Below are positions 1 to 9,083 of a DNA stretch of 64,000 nucleotides, in pieces. The notes below the pieces were generated by a model that searched no databases, was not told where the DNA came from, and saw only the letters and a list, made by a program, of their open reading frames with translations. The translations under genes and the position numbers were made by a program. Numbering within the stretch: the first letter of the stretch is position 1; each line of letters opens with the position of its first letter. The stretch is from Stagnimonas sp965279705 (GTDB taxonomy: Bacteria > Pseudomonadota > Gammaproteobacteria > Nevskiales > Nevskiaceae), in NCBI GenBank assembly GCA_965279705.1, contig OZ257257.1:1054001-1118000 (forward strand), in the 5' to 3' direction.

Positions 1-1
1 C

Positions 2-1891
2 GCCTGGTTCCGTGCCTGGCGGGTGCTGAATCTGCTGGGCCTGCTGTTCACCTTTGGCATCGTCGGCGTGTTTCGCGGTACCGGCTATGAAGCTGAAAAG
101 CTCATCAGCACCGATGCGTTCGTACTGCTGTTTTTCGGCATGTATGTGGCCGTCTCCATCCTGTTCGCGCTGCGCCAGAAACCAGATCTCAAAGGCGCTG
201 TCTCGGCCTCCTTGGTATTCGGTCTGCCGGTAGCGGCTTTCGGCATCCATGCCTCGCTGTGGCGCGGCACCGAGTATGCGTTGGCGTGGAGCGCGCTCGG
301 CTTCGGCGCGTTCTACATCGCACTGGCCACGGTGTTGTGGAACCGCCAGCGCGAACACCTGCGTCTGCTTTGCGAGGCCTTTGCAGCGCTCGGCGTGATC
401 TTCACCAGCCTCGCCGTACCGCTCGCTTTCGACGAACACGCGACCGCAGCGATGTGGGCGGTAGAAGGCGCAGGCCTGATGTGGCTGGGGGTGAAGCAGG
501 ATCGCAAGCTGGCGCGGGCGTTCTCCGTATTGCTGCAAGTCGGCGGCACACTGGCCTTCCTGAAGCATGGAATGGTGACGGCCGAGGCGCTGCCGATCGC
601 CAACAGTCAGTGCATCGGCCTGCTGGTGCTAGGCGTCTCTGCGCTGCTGAGCGGGCACTGGCTGCGGCGCGAAGGGCAGACCGTACCCGCGTGGGAACAG
701 AGCTGGAGCCTGCTGGCGATGCTGGCCGGCACGCTGTGGATCAGTCTCGCGGGTCTAGGTGAAATCTCGCGGGTGCTGGAGTCTGTCGAGGCCGGTGCGA
801 CGCTGGCCTGGCTCTCGCTGCTGGCCCTGGTCTGGCAGGCACTGTCGCGGCGGCTCGCGTGGCCGCTGTTCGACCATCTGGCCATTGCGCTGATGGCGGT
901 TGCCGCCGTGCTGGCGGTGCAGCTTGCCCTGCACCTGCCGACACGCGAAATGCTCGCGGCCTGGGACGACTCGATGCAGCTGTCGGCCACGCAAAGTGTG
1001 CTGCCGCATTCCGCCAGTCTCGCGGGCTGGCTCGGTTGGCCGCTGTGGTGCCTGGCGCAGTACCGCCTGTTATGGCGTCGCGAGCCGGCCGGGCCGCTGC
1101 TGTTTGCGCAGCACGTCGTCACCGGCCTGTTGCTGCTGACGCTACTGATCTGGGAGGCCACCTGGCAGGTGCAGGCCGCGCAGCCGCTGGGCTTCTGGCA
1201 ATGGCTGCCGGGTGCGGCCTTGCTCATCGCCACGCTCGCGCTGCTCACCCGCACTGCGCTCGTACCCGCATGGCCGCTGGCGAGTCATGCGCAGGCTTAT
1301 CGCTTGGGCGTGGGTTGGCCGGTGGCTGCTGCCAGTGCGCTGTGGCTGGTGCTGGCCAACGCCAGCAGCGCCGGCAGTGCTGCGCCGTTGCCGACCTGGC
1401 CGCTGCTGAATCCACTCGATCTCGCCAGCGTCGGCCTGCTGTTGGCGCTGGCGCGTTATGGCATACAAGCTGCGGCACGCGAGCACTTGGCCTTGCAGCC
1501 GCGCGTGCTGCTCGCGGGTTTGGCGGCACTGGTGTTTCTCTGGATGAACGCGGCTCTGGTGCGCGGCCTGCATTACGGCATCGACACACCCCTGTTCGGG
1601 CAGGGCGCGCTGCACTCCACCGTTTTGCAGGCAGCGCTCTCGGTGTTCTGGAGCCTGCTGGCGTTTGCGGTGATGGTGTTCGCCTCCCGCAAGGCGCTGC
1701 GCGTGGTGTGGCTGGCGGGTGCGGCCTTGATGGCGGTGGTGGTGGTCAAGCTGTTTGTCATCGACACCGCCGGCAGCGGCACGCTGGCGCGCATCGTCGC
1801 GTTCTTCTCGGTTGGCGGCATTCTTCTGGTCACCGGCTATTTCTCGCCGCTGCCACCTGCGATGGTGCAAGACGAAGTGGAGGCCGCATGA
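2..1891 (+). CDS. DUF2339 family multi-pass membrane protein (5' truncated)
   Basis: The reading frame is open from base 2, so the N-terminus lies outside the window and about 629 residues are visible. The protein is almost entirely hydrophobic, with repeated roughly 20-residue membrane segments separated by short loops, starting with a stretch that contains a GVFRGTGYE motif. This pattern and the partner gene match the DUF2339 family of polytopic inner-membrane proteins, whose biochemical role is unknown. The stop codon overlaps the start of the DUF3999 gene (ATGA), so the two are translationally coupled; this pairing is seen in other proteobacteria. A GTG at 23 could be read as a start, but it sits inside a conserved-looking segment and is probably internal. 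Confidence 0.8.
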   Translation, partial: AWFRAWRVLNLLGLLFTFGIVGVFRGTGYEAEKLISTDAFVLLFFGMYVAVSILFALRQKPDLKGAVSASLVFGLPVAAFGIHASLWRGTEYALAWSALGFGAFYIALATVLWNRQREHLRLLCEAFAALGVIFTSLAVPLAFDEHATAAMWAVEGAGLMWLGVKQDRKLARAFSVLLQVGGTLAFLKHGMVTAEALPIANSQCIGLLVLGVSALLSGHWLRREGQTVPAWEQSWSLLAMLAGTLWISLAGLGEISRVLESVEAGATLAWLSLLALVWQALSRRLAWPLFDHLAIALMAVAAVLAVQLALHLPTREMLAAWDDSMQLSATQSVLPHSASLAGWLGWPLWCLAQYRLLWRREPAGPLLFAQHVVTGLLLLTLLIWEATWQVQAAQPLGFWQWLPGAALLIATLALLTRTALVPAWPLASHAQAYRLGVGWPVAAASALWLVLANASSAGSAAPLPTWPLLNPLDLASVGLLLALARYGIQAAAREHLALQPRVLLAGLAALVFLWMNAALVRGLHYGIDTPLFGQGALHSTVLQAALSVFWSLLAFAVMVFASRKALRVVWLAGAALMAVVVVKLFVIDTAGSGTLARIVAFFSVGGILLVTGYFSPLPPAMVQDEVEAA

Positions 1892-3309
1892 GGCGCGCAC
1901 ATTCAAAAAAGGCAATGACCTTCGCAGCCAGTCTGTGGCTGACGGTGCTGCCTGCCATCGCTGCCGAGCCCTTGCAGGTGCAGCAGTTTGCCGAAGCGAT
2001 CCCGCTCACGGCCGAAGCCAATCATCCGGTGCAGCAAGTGCAGTTGCCGGATGCCGTCTACCAACGCGTGGTCTCGCCCGCCTTGAACGATGTGGCGGTG
2101 TTCGACGCGACCGGCGTTGCCGTGCCGCATGTGTTCTGCACGGTGCCGCATCAGCAGTCGGTGACCGAGACGCAGCAGCCGCTGACGGTGTTCCCCGTGC
2201 AGCTCGCCCGCGCAGGCGTACAGGGCGCGACGGCACAGGTGCACACCGACACCGGCAGTATTGCCATCACCGTGCCGGGTGATGCCGGCGCGCAGGCGAC
2301 TGTGGGCGTGACGGCTTATGACCTCGATCTCAGTGCGCTCGCCGCACCTGCGGTTGCCCTGCAAGTGCAATGGCATTCGCCCACGGGATTGTCCGAGGTG
2401 CACGTCAAGGTCGAGCAGCCCGACACTACGCAGCAATGGCAGACGGTGGTGGCCGATGCCGTGCTCAAGCGTGTCACTGCCGATGGCCAGACTCTGGAAC
2501 GTGCAGACATCGCGTTGCCGCTTGCGACCTACAAGAGCCTGCGGCTGACGCCACGCGATGCCGACGGGACGGTGATCGACGCCGTGCAGGTGCGCACTCG
2601 CATCATCAATGCCCTGCCAGCTGATCTACACTGGTTCACGGCCGTGCAGACCGGCGCTGCGGAGGATGTGCAAGCCGCTGCGAACGCGGTCGCAACGCAG
2701 GGCTACGACACGCTGCGCCAGGCGCCGGTGACGCTGGCGCAGATCAAGCTCGTGGCCCCCAATACGCGTTACGACGTGCGTCTGCAAAGCCGCCGCACGC
2801 CGCAGGCTGCATGGCAGACTGTGTGGGCGGGTGAGGCGTTCTACGTGGTCACCGCTGCTGGCGAGCGTCGCAATGCAGAGATCGCCTTGCCCGCCAATCA
2901 CGATCGTTACTGGCGCCTGGTGGCCGATGCCGCCAACGCGCCCTTTGCACCGATTCTGGAGCTGGCCTACACGCCGCAGAACCTGCGCTTTGTTGCGCAG
3001 GGGCAGGGCCCTTATCGACTGGCCTATGGCAATGCTGGTGCCATCAACCATGGCTCTCCGGCGAGCTGTGAAGGCTTGCTGAAAACGCTCTTGCAAGGCA
3101 CGGCCAATGCCGAAGCCCCAAGCCTGATCGGCAGCGCCTCAGCCAGTGCGCCGCAAGTGCTCGCCGGTGCAGCCGCACTACAAGCCCCAGCGCTTGAAGC
3201 TGCCCCTGCCTGGCGGAGCTGGCTGCTGTGGGGCGTGCTGGGTATCGCCGTGCTGGTTCTGCTCGGCATGGCGCGCAAACTGTTGGCCGATCTCAATACC
3301 TCTACTTAA
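1888..3309 (+). CDS. DUF3999 family exported protein
   Basis: This 473-residue protein starts at ATG 1888, which overlaps the stop of the upstream DUF2339 gene by four bases. It has a basic N-terminus and hydrophobic core ending in AIAAEP, consistent with a Sec signal peptide cleaved near residue 25. The body is a long beta-rich periplasmic region, and one hydrophobic segment near residues 440-465 (WLLWGVLGIAVLVLLG) would anchor the C-terminus with a short basic cytoplasmic tail. The architecture and the DUF2339 neighbour identify DUF3999. The function is not established; a joint envelope role with the upstream membrane protein is inferred. A longer reading frame exists upstream but overlaps the neighbour and was not used. 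Confidence 0.8.
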   Translation: MRRAHSKKAMTFAASLWLTVLPAIAAEPLQVQQFAEAIPLTAEANHPVQQVQLPDAVYQRVVSPALNDVAVFDATGVAVPHVFCTVPHQQSVTETQQPLTVFPVQLARAGVQGATAQVHTDTGSIAITVPGDAGAQATVGVTAYDLDLSALAAPAVALQVQWHSPTGLSEVHVKVEQPDTTQQWQTVVADAVLKRVTADGQTLERADIALPLATYKSLRLTPRDADGTVIDAVQVRTRIINALPADLHWFTAVQTGAAEDVQAAANAVATQGYDTLRQAPVTLAQIKLVAPNTRYDVRLQSRRTPQAAWQTVWAGEAFYVVTAAGERRNAEIALPANHDRYWRLVADAANAPFAPILELAYTPQNLRFVAQGQGPYRLAYGNAGAINHGSPASCEGLLKTLLQGTANAEAPSLIGSASASAPQVLAGAAALQAPALEAAPAWRSWLLWGVLGIAVLVLLGMARKLLADLNTST

Positions 3310-3327
3310 TCAAAGAATCGAATACTC

Positions 3328-4131
3328 ATGACCATCCGCATCGCCATTCTGGGAGCCGCAGGCCGCATGGGCCGCGCACTGATTGCCACCGTTGCGGCCA
3401 CCCCCGGCGCCGTGCTGAGTGCGGCCATCGACCGTGCGGGTGCTGCCGAACTGGGCACCGATGCCGGCATGTTGGCGGGCGTGTCGCCACTGGGCGTGTC
3501 GGTGAGTACAGACCTTGCCGCTGCGCTCGCCATCAGCGACGTGCTGATCGATTTCACCCGGCCCGAAGGCACGCTGGCCGCCATCGCCGCCTGTCGCAAA
3601 GCGGGCAAGCCGATGGTCATCGGCACCACCGGCTTCACGCCCGAACAGAAGGCGCTGATCGCCGAGGCCAGCCAGGAAATCGCGGTTTGCCAGGCCGCCA
3701 ATTTCAGCGTCGGCGTCAACGTGCTGCTGAAGCTGGTGGAGGACGCCGCCCGCACACTCGGCGACGCCTACGATGTCGAGATCGTCGAAGCCCATCACCG
3801 TCATAAGGTCGATGCCCCCAGCGGCACGGCGCTGGCGCTGGGCGAGGCCGCCGCCACGGGGCTGAAACGCAATCTGAAAGAGGTCGCCATCTATGGCCGC
3901 GAAGGCCATACCGGCCCGCGTGAAACCCAGACGATTGGCTTTGCCACCGTGCGCGGCGGTGATGTGATTGGCGACCATACCGTGATGTATCTCGGCGACG
4001 GCGAGCGCGTAGAGCTGACCCACAAGGCCAGCTCGCGCGGCAACTTTGCGGGTGGCGCCGTGCGGGCGGCGCTGTGGCTCAAGGGCCAGCCTGCGGGCAG
4101 CTACAGCATGCGAAACGTGCTGGCCTTGTGA
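3328..4131 (+). CDS. dapB: 4-hydroxy-tetrahydrodipicolinate reductase
   Basis: DapB performs the second committed step of the diaminopimelate/lysine pathway, reducing the dihydrodipicolinate precursor with NAD(P)H in the cytoplasm. The 267-residue length is typical. The N-terminus shows the dinucleotide-binding motif GAAGRMG at residues 9-15. The catalytic region EAHHRHKVDAPSGTAL, with the general-acid histidine and the substrate-binding lysine, lies near residues 152-167. A GTTGF segment follows the Rossmann half, as expected. It begins 18 bases after the DUF3999 stop. In many gammaproteobacteria dapB sits directly before carAB; here four genes separate them. Confidence 0.97.
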   Translation: MTIRIAILGAAGRMGRALIATVAATPGAVLSAAIDRAGAAELGTDAGMLAGVSPLGVSVSTDLAAALAISDVLIDFTRPEGTLAAIAACRKAGKPMVIGTTGFTPEQKALIAEASQEIAVCQAANFSVGVNVLLKLVEDAARTLGDAYDVEIVEAHHRHKVDAPSGTALALGEAAATGLKRNLKEVAIYGREGHTGPRETQTIGFATVRGGDVIGDHTVMYLGDGERVELTHKASSRGNFAGGAVRAALWLKGQPAGSYSMRNVLAL

Positions 4132-4191
4132 GTGCTATTAAATAAGATCGAATAAGCTCTTTCCCTAACCATAATTTCTCGGGGATTTCTC

Positions 4192-4785
4192 ATGAATCGT
4201 CTGCTTGTGCTCGCCTTGGCGGTCACCGTGTCCAGCCTGCTCGGTGCCTGCGCGCCGGGCTTGAAGAGTTATGCCGACCCGACCTATCGCAAAGTCATGG
4301 CCAAGCAGCTCACGCCGCTGAATCCGCCGCAGAAGGTGCGCATCGAAGTGCAGTTCAAGCAGCAGGGCGAGCCCAAGCCGGACTCCGACCTGCGACTGCG
4401 TGGGCATGTGGAGCGCGCCTTGGCCGCCAGTGGTGTGCTGACGCCGGACCCCTTGGCTTCGAGCGTGCTGCGCGTGGTGGTGAACAACGTCGGCGACATG
4501 AGTGAGGCCCGCAAGGCCGGCATCAAGAGCGGCCTGAGCTTCGGTTTGGCCGGCTCGATCGTCGCCGATGAATATCAATTCAACATCGTCTACACCGATG
4601 CGGCGGGCAAGAAAAAGGATGTGTTCTCGCGCCACATCATGCGCACGGCCGTTGGCGACGCCGCCCTGCCAGCCGGCGTCGAGCCACGCACGCCGTCGGT
4701 GGCCTTTGGCCAGATCGTTGAAGATGCCGTGGTGGCCGCCATCGACCAGTGGCAGGAAGAGCATGTGATCGGTGGCCGCCCATGA
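4192..4785 (+). CDS. putative lipoprotein, about 197 residues
   Basis: The protein begins with a short hydrophobic leader ending in the lipobox LLGAC, with the lipidated cysteine at residue 20. This predicts cleavage by signal peptidase II and membrane anchoring. The mature part is a mixed polar domain with a glycine-rich stretch (GLSFGLAGSIVADEYQF) near residues 112-128. I do not recognise a named family with confidence. It could be one of the small outer-membrane lipoproteins with a glycine-zipper-like segment. Its stop overlaps the start of the downstream peptidase gene (ATGA), which suggests co-translation with it. Confidence 0.7.
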   Translation: MNRLLVLALAVTVSSLLGACAPGLKSYADPTYRKVMAKQLTPLNPPQKVRIEVQFKQQGEPKPDSDLRLRGHVERALAASGVLTPDPLASSVLRVVVNNVGDMSEARKAGIKSGLSFGLAGSIVADEYQFNIVYTDAAGKKKDVFSRHIMRTAVGDAALPAGVEPRTPSVAFGQIVEDAVVAAIDQWQEEHVIGGRP

Positions 4786-6113
4786 GTCCGCGCCTGTGCG
4801 GCACCCTGCTGACGGCCTTGCTGCTGTTGCCGGTAGTAGCCGCCGCGCAGGCCAGCACGGCGGACCTGCATGCTGAAATTGACAAGCTCGCCGACAAGGT
4901 CGAGCCGCAAATCATCCAGATGCGCCGCCATCTGCACGAGAACCCCGAACTGGGCAATCGCGAAATCGAGACCGCCAAATACGTGGCCAAGCGGCTGAAA
5001 GCACTCGGCCTCACGGTGCAGACGGGTGTCGCCAAAACCGGTGTCGTCGCGGTGCTCAAGGGCGGCTTGCCCGGCCCGGTCATTGCCCTGCGCGCCGACA
5101 TGGACGCGCTGCCGGTGGCGGAGGAAGTCGATCTGCCGTTTGCCAGCAAGGTGAAGACCACCTACGACGGCAAGAACGTGGGCGTGATGCACGCCTGCGG
5201 CCACGATGCCCACACCAGCATGCTACTGGGCGTGGCCGAAGTGCTCAGCCAGATGCAGCCGCGCCTGAAGGGCACGGTGAAGTTCATCTTTCAGCCCGCC
5301 GAAGAAGGTGCGCCCGCAGGCGAAGAAGGCGGTGCGCAGCTGATGCTGAAAGAGGGCGTGTTCAAGACCGCGCCCATCCCCGAAGTGGTGTTCGGCAGCC
5401 ACGTGTTCGCACAGTGGGAGGTCGGCACCATTGCCTGGAAATCCGGCGGGGCGATGGCCAGCGCGGACGACCTGCAGATCATCGTGCGCGGCAAGCAGAC
5501 GCATGGTGCGGCACCCTGGCAGGGCATCGACCCGATTGTTATCGCCAGCCAGATCGTGATGGGCCTGCAAACGGTCGCCTCGCGGCAGATGAACGTCGGC
5601 AAGGCGCCGGTCATCGTCACCATCGGCAAGTTCGATGGCGGCGTGCGCAGCAACATCATCCCCGACAGCGTGACGATGAAGGGCACGCTGCGTTCGCTCG
5701 ACCCGGTGATGCGCAAGGATCTCGCCGAGCGCGTGCGCCGCACGGCGGTGAACATTGCCGAGGCGAGCGGTGCGACGGCAGAAGTCATCATCGGCGGCGA
5801 GACGGCGTATCCCGTCACGTTCAACGACCCGGCTCTCACTACCCGCCTGCTGCCGACCCTCAAGCGCATGGTGGGCGAAGACAAGCTGATTGCCGCCGAC
5901 GCGATGATGGGTGCGGAAGACTTCAGCTTTTTCGCGCAGGAAGTGCCGGGCTATTTCGTGTTTCTCGGTGCGAGGCCCGTCGGCGAAGCGCCGGAGCTGT
6001 TCGCCGCCAATCACTCGCCGCGTTTCCATATCGACGAGCAAGTGCTGAAGCTCGGTGTGCGGACGATGGCGAATCTGGTAGTGGACTACGCGGCGACACA
6101 GCCCACGCCTTGA
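4782..6113 (+). CDS. exported M20D-type amidohydrolase/peptidase
   Basis: This 443-residue protein belongs to the M20 metallopeptidase group (subfamily D, which includes IAA-amino-acid hydrolases, hippurate hydrolases and N-acyl-amino-acid deacylases). The metal-binding motif HACGHDAH is at residues 137-144, followed by QPAEEG near residue 170 and the C-terminal GAEDFSFFAQEVPG segment. The N-terminus has a hydrophobic leader ending AAAQAS, so export to the periplasm is likely. I chose ATG 4782, which overlaps the preceding stop, over an earlier in-frame start at 4749 because it places the signal peptide at the N-terminus. The substrate cannot be read from sequence. Confidence 0.88.
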   Translation: MSPRLCGTLLTALLLLPVVAAAQASTADLHAEIDKLADKVEPQIIQMRRHLHENPELGNREIETAKYVAKRLKALGLTVQTGVAKTGVVAVLKGGLPGPVIALRADMDALPVAEEVDLPFASKVKTTYDGKNVGVMHACGHDAHTSMLLGVAEVLSQMQPRLKGTVKFIFQPAEEGAPAGEEGGAQLMLKEGVFKTAPIPEVVFGSHVFAQWEVGTIAWKSGGAMASADDLQIIVRGKQTHGAAPWQGIDPIVIASQIVMGLQTVASRQMNVGKAPVIVTIGKFDGGVRSNIIPDSVTMKGTLRSLDPVMRKDLAERVRRTAVNIAEASGATAEVIIGGETAYPVTFNDPALTTRLLPTLKRMVGEDKLIAADAMMGAEDFSFFAQEVPGYFVFLGARPVGEAPELFAANHSPRFHIDEQVLKLGVRTMANLVVDYAATQPTP

Positions 6114-6117
6114 CGCG

Positions 6118-7197
6118 ATGGCGGCATCGTTAGCGGCAGGCCCGCACAAAGGGCGTGGCGCGGTCAGCAATGCCGATAGCCGCTTCAACCGGCTCGCGCA
6201 CAGCGTCGAGCACGACGGCTGGGACATCGACGAAGACCCGCCGCCCGCGCTGGAGACCACGCTGATCGCCGAACGGGCGAAAACCATCCTCAGCAAGAAC
6301 GATTCGCCGGATGTGCCGTTCGAGTATTCGATCAATCCCTACCGCGGCTGCGAGCACGGCTGCATCTATTGCTTTGCCCGCCCGACCCATGCCTACCACG
6401 GTCTCTCGCCCGGCCTGGATTTTGAAACCAAGCTCTTCTACAAGCCCGACGCGGCGCGACTGCTGCGCGAAGATTTGGCTAGGCCGGGCTTCGTGCCTTC
6501 ACCGATCAACCTGGGTGCAAACACCGACCCCTATCAGCCCTGCGAAAAGGAGCTGAAGCTGACGCGCGCTGTGCTGGAAGTATTGCTGGAGGCCAGCTGC
6601 CCGCTGGCGATCGTCACCAAGGGCACGCTGGTATTGCGCGACCTCGACCTGCTGCAAGAATTCGCCAAGCTCAATCTGGTGGCGGTCTACATCAGCCTCA
6701 CCACGCTCGACAACGCCACCAAGCGCATTCTCGAACCGCGCGCGGCCAGCCCTGCTACGCGCCTGAAAGTGATCCGCACGCTCACCGATGCCGGCGTGCC
6801 GGTGGGCGTCAATGCCTCGCCGATGATCCCCTTCATCAACGATCACGAGCTGGAACACATTCTCGAAGCGGCGAAAGCTGCGGGGGCGATCCGCGCCAGC
6901 ACCATCCTCGTGCGCCTACCGCGCGAGGTGTCGCCCCTGTTCCGGGAGTGGCTGGCAACGCATTACCCCGACCGCGCCCAGCGCGTCATGCACGCCATCC
7001 AGTCGGCGCACGGCGGCAAGGACTACAACGCGGAATGGGGTACTCGGTTTCGCGGCACCGGCCCGATTGCCGAGCTGCTGCGGCGTCGCTTCACGCTGGC
7101 CTGCCAGCGCCTGGGATTGGGGATGGGCGAGCGCATCGCGCTGGATGTTTCGCAGTTTCGCGCGCCGAGCACCGGCGGGCAGGGTCTGTTGTTCTGA
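6118..7197 (+). CDS. PA0069-family radical SAM protein
   Basis: This 359-residue protein carries the radical SAM cluster CEHGCIYC, with cysteines at residues 78, 82 and 85 to bind a [4Fe-4S] cluster. It lies in the context NPYRGCEHGCIYCFARP that marks the spore-photoproduct-lyase-like PA0069 family. Following segments INLGANTDPYQPCEK and AIVTKGTLVLRDLDLL also fit this family. The reaction catalysed by PA0069 proteins is not known. A DNA repair role is sometimes inferred from similarity to spore photoproduct lyase but is unproven. It starts four bases after the peptidase gene and probably shares its transcript. Confidence 0.88.
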   Translation: MAASLAAGPHKGRGAVSNADSRFNRLAHSVEHDGWDIDEDPPPALETTLIAERAKTILSKNDSPDVPFEYSINPYRGCEHGCIYCFARPTHAYHGLSPGLDFETKLFYKPDAARLLREDLARPGFVPSPINLGANTDPYQPCEKELKLTRAVLEVLLEASCPLAIVTKGTLVLRDLDLLQEFAKLNLVAVYISLTTLDNATKRILEPRAASPATRLKVIRTLTDAGVPVGVNASPMIPFINDHELEHILEAAKAAGAIRASTILVRLPREVSPLFREWLATHYPDRAQRVMHAIQSAHGGKDYNAEWGTRFRGTGPIAELLRRRFTLACQRLGLGMGERIALDVSQFRAPSTGGQGLLF

Positions 7198-7258
7198 CTC
7201 CAATCTGTCATTGCCCGCACTTAAGGTTTCGGCTTTACCAAAAATCAACGGAACCTCA

Positions 7259-8947
7259 ATGAAAATCAAATCTGTCAGTGCCAGCCTCGCACTGGCGACG
7301 GTGTTCTGCGTGACCGCCTGCAGCAACGGCGACAACAACACGGCCGCCGCGCCAATCGTCACCATCTCCACGCCGCCGCCCGCACCGACGCCGACCACGC
7401 CGAAGACCATCCGGCTGATCGAGAAAAGCCGCTTCAAGACCAACAAGTTCGATCTCGGCGCAGCGGAAATCCCGGCCTTCGACGCCGCCAGCAAGCGCGT
7501 ATTCGTGGTCAATGGGGCGGACAAGACCGTGGATGTGATTTCGCTCGCCGATATCACGGCACCGACCAAGGTTGGCACGCTCAACCTCAGCACGCTCGGT
7601 GCTGCGGCCAACAGCGTATCGGTGAAGAACGGCATCGTCGCCGTTGCGATCGAGGCCGCGCCCAAGACCAATCCCGGCAAGCTCGGGCTGTACCGCGCGA
7701 GTGACCTCACGCTGCTCGGCTCGGCCGAGGTCGGCGCGCTGCCGGACATGCTCACCTTCACCGCCGACGGCAAGACAGTGCTGGTCGCCAACGAAGGCGA
7801 GCCCAGCAGCTACGGCGCTGCCGACAGCATCGACCCCGAAGGTTCGGTGAGCGTGGTGGATGTCAGCAATCCGGCCGCCCCCGTGGTGCGCACGGCGGGC
7901 TTTGCGAGTTTCAACAGCCAGGCGGCTGCGCTGCGCGCGCGGGGCCTGCGGCTGTTCGGTACCAACGCCAGCGTCGCGCAGGATGTGGAGCCGGAATACA
8001 TCGCCATCAGCCCGGACGGCACCACCGCGATGGTGTCGCTGCAAGAGGCGAACGCACTGGCCAAGCTCAACATCTCCACGGCCACCATCACCGATATCCT
8101 GCCGCTGGGCCTCAAAAATCACAGCGTGGCGGGGCGTGGTTTTGACCCCTCCGACCGCGACACCAGCGTCAACGCCGGTATCAACATCGGTAACTGGCCG
8201 GTGATGGGCATGTATATGCCGGACACCATCGCCAGCTATTCCGCCGGCGGCAAGGCGTTCTACGTCACCGCCAACGAGGGCGATGCCCGCGATTACACCG
8301 GCTTGACCGAAGAAGTGCGCGTGGGTGCCGCCAGCTACGTGCTGGACCCGACCGTGTTCCCCAATGCCACCGACCTGAAGGCGGCCGCCAACCTGGGCCG
8401 TCTCACCGTCAGCAGCAAATCCGGCGATACCGATGGCGACGGAGACTTCGACCAGATTCATGTGTTCGGCGGTCGCTCGTTCTCCATCTTTGATGATGCC
8501 GGTGCGTTGGTGTTCGATAGCGGCGATGAGTTCGAGCGCCGTCTGGCTGGCTTGAGCAGCACATTCAAGTTCAATCCCGGCAGCACCAACAACACCCAGG
8601 ACGACCGCAGCGACAACAAGGGTCCTGAGCCAGAGGCGCTGAGCGTATTCACGCTGGGCAGCAAAACCTTCGCCGCGATTGGTCTGGAGCGTCAGGGCGG
8701 CATCTTTACCTACGACATCACAACACCGACCGCACCGGTGTTCATGGATTACGTCAGCAATCGCAAGTTCGTCGCCGCCAGCTTGCAAACCGATGTGGAA
8801 ACCGGTGGCGCATCGGATGGCGATCTGGCACCCGAAGGCATCGTGTTTGTGACGGCAGCCGACAGCCCCAGCAGCAAGCCCTTGTTGATTGTCGCCAGCG
8901 AAACCAGTGGTACCACCACCGTCTATGAGATCGAATTGCAGTTCTGA
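7259..8947 (+). CDS. choice-of-anchor I domain lipoprotein
   Basis: The 562-residue protein starts at ATG 7259, giving a lipoprotein signal with lipobox VTAC and cysteine 21. A longer frame upstream overlaps the radical SAM gene and was rejected. After a low-complexity Pro/Thr linker the body shows beta-propeller-like repeats: VANEGEPSSYG, DPEGSVSVVDVSNP, VTANEGDARDYTG, GGRSFSIFDDAG and LIVASETSGTTTVYEI. These are hallmarks of the choice-of-anchor I family, extracellular proteins often annotated as alkaline-phosphatase-like. Location is probably the outer membrane or cell surface. It is monocistronic, with a terminator 63 bases downstream. Confidence 0.82.
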   Translation: MKIKSVSASLALATVFCVTACSNGDNNTAAAPIVTISTPPPAPTPTTPKTIRLIEKSRFKTNKFDLGAAEIPAFDAASKRVFVVNGADKTVDVISLADITAPTKVGTLNLSTLGAAANSVSVKNGIVAVAIEAAPKTNPGKLGLYRASDLTLLGSAEVGALPDMLTFTADGKTVLVANEGEPSSYGAADSIDPEGSVSVVDVSNPAAPVVRTAGFASFNSQAAALRARGLRLFGTNASVAQDVEPEYIAISPDGTTAMVSLQEANALAKLNISTATITDILPLGLKNHSVAGRGFDPSDRDTSVNAGINIGNWPVMGMYMPDTIASYSAGGKAFYVTANEGDARDYTGLTEEVRVGAASYVLDPTVFPNATDLKAAANLGRLTVSSKSGDTDGDGDFDQIHVFGGRSFSIFDDAGALVFDSGDEFERRLAGLSSTFKFNPGSTNNTQDDRSDNKGPEPEALSVFTLGSKTFAAIGLERQGGIFTYDITTPTAPVFMDYVSNRKFVAASLQTDVETGGASDGDLAPEGIVFVTAADSPSSKPLLIVASETSGTTTVYEIELQF

Positions 8948-9010
8948 TCGCACGGTTTTCATGGACGAAAGCGGCGCGCGCCACTAAACTGCCGCCTTAA
9001 TCCTGAAGAA

Positions 9011-9044
9011 GGGGGCCAGACGCTAAACCGTCTGCCCCCTTTTT
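9011..9044 (+). terminator. intrinsic terminator after the choice-of-anchor I gene
   Basis: An 11-bp G+C-rich stem pairs 9011-9022 with 9029-9039 (one bulged C), with a six-base loop and a run of five T. It closes the upstream unit and lies 40 bases before carA, so it separates the two transcripts. Confidence 0.85.
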
Positions 9045-9083
9045 CATGGCCGCCACCCGCCCACTCGACGAGTCCCAGCGACC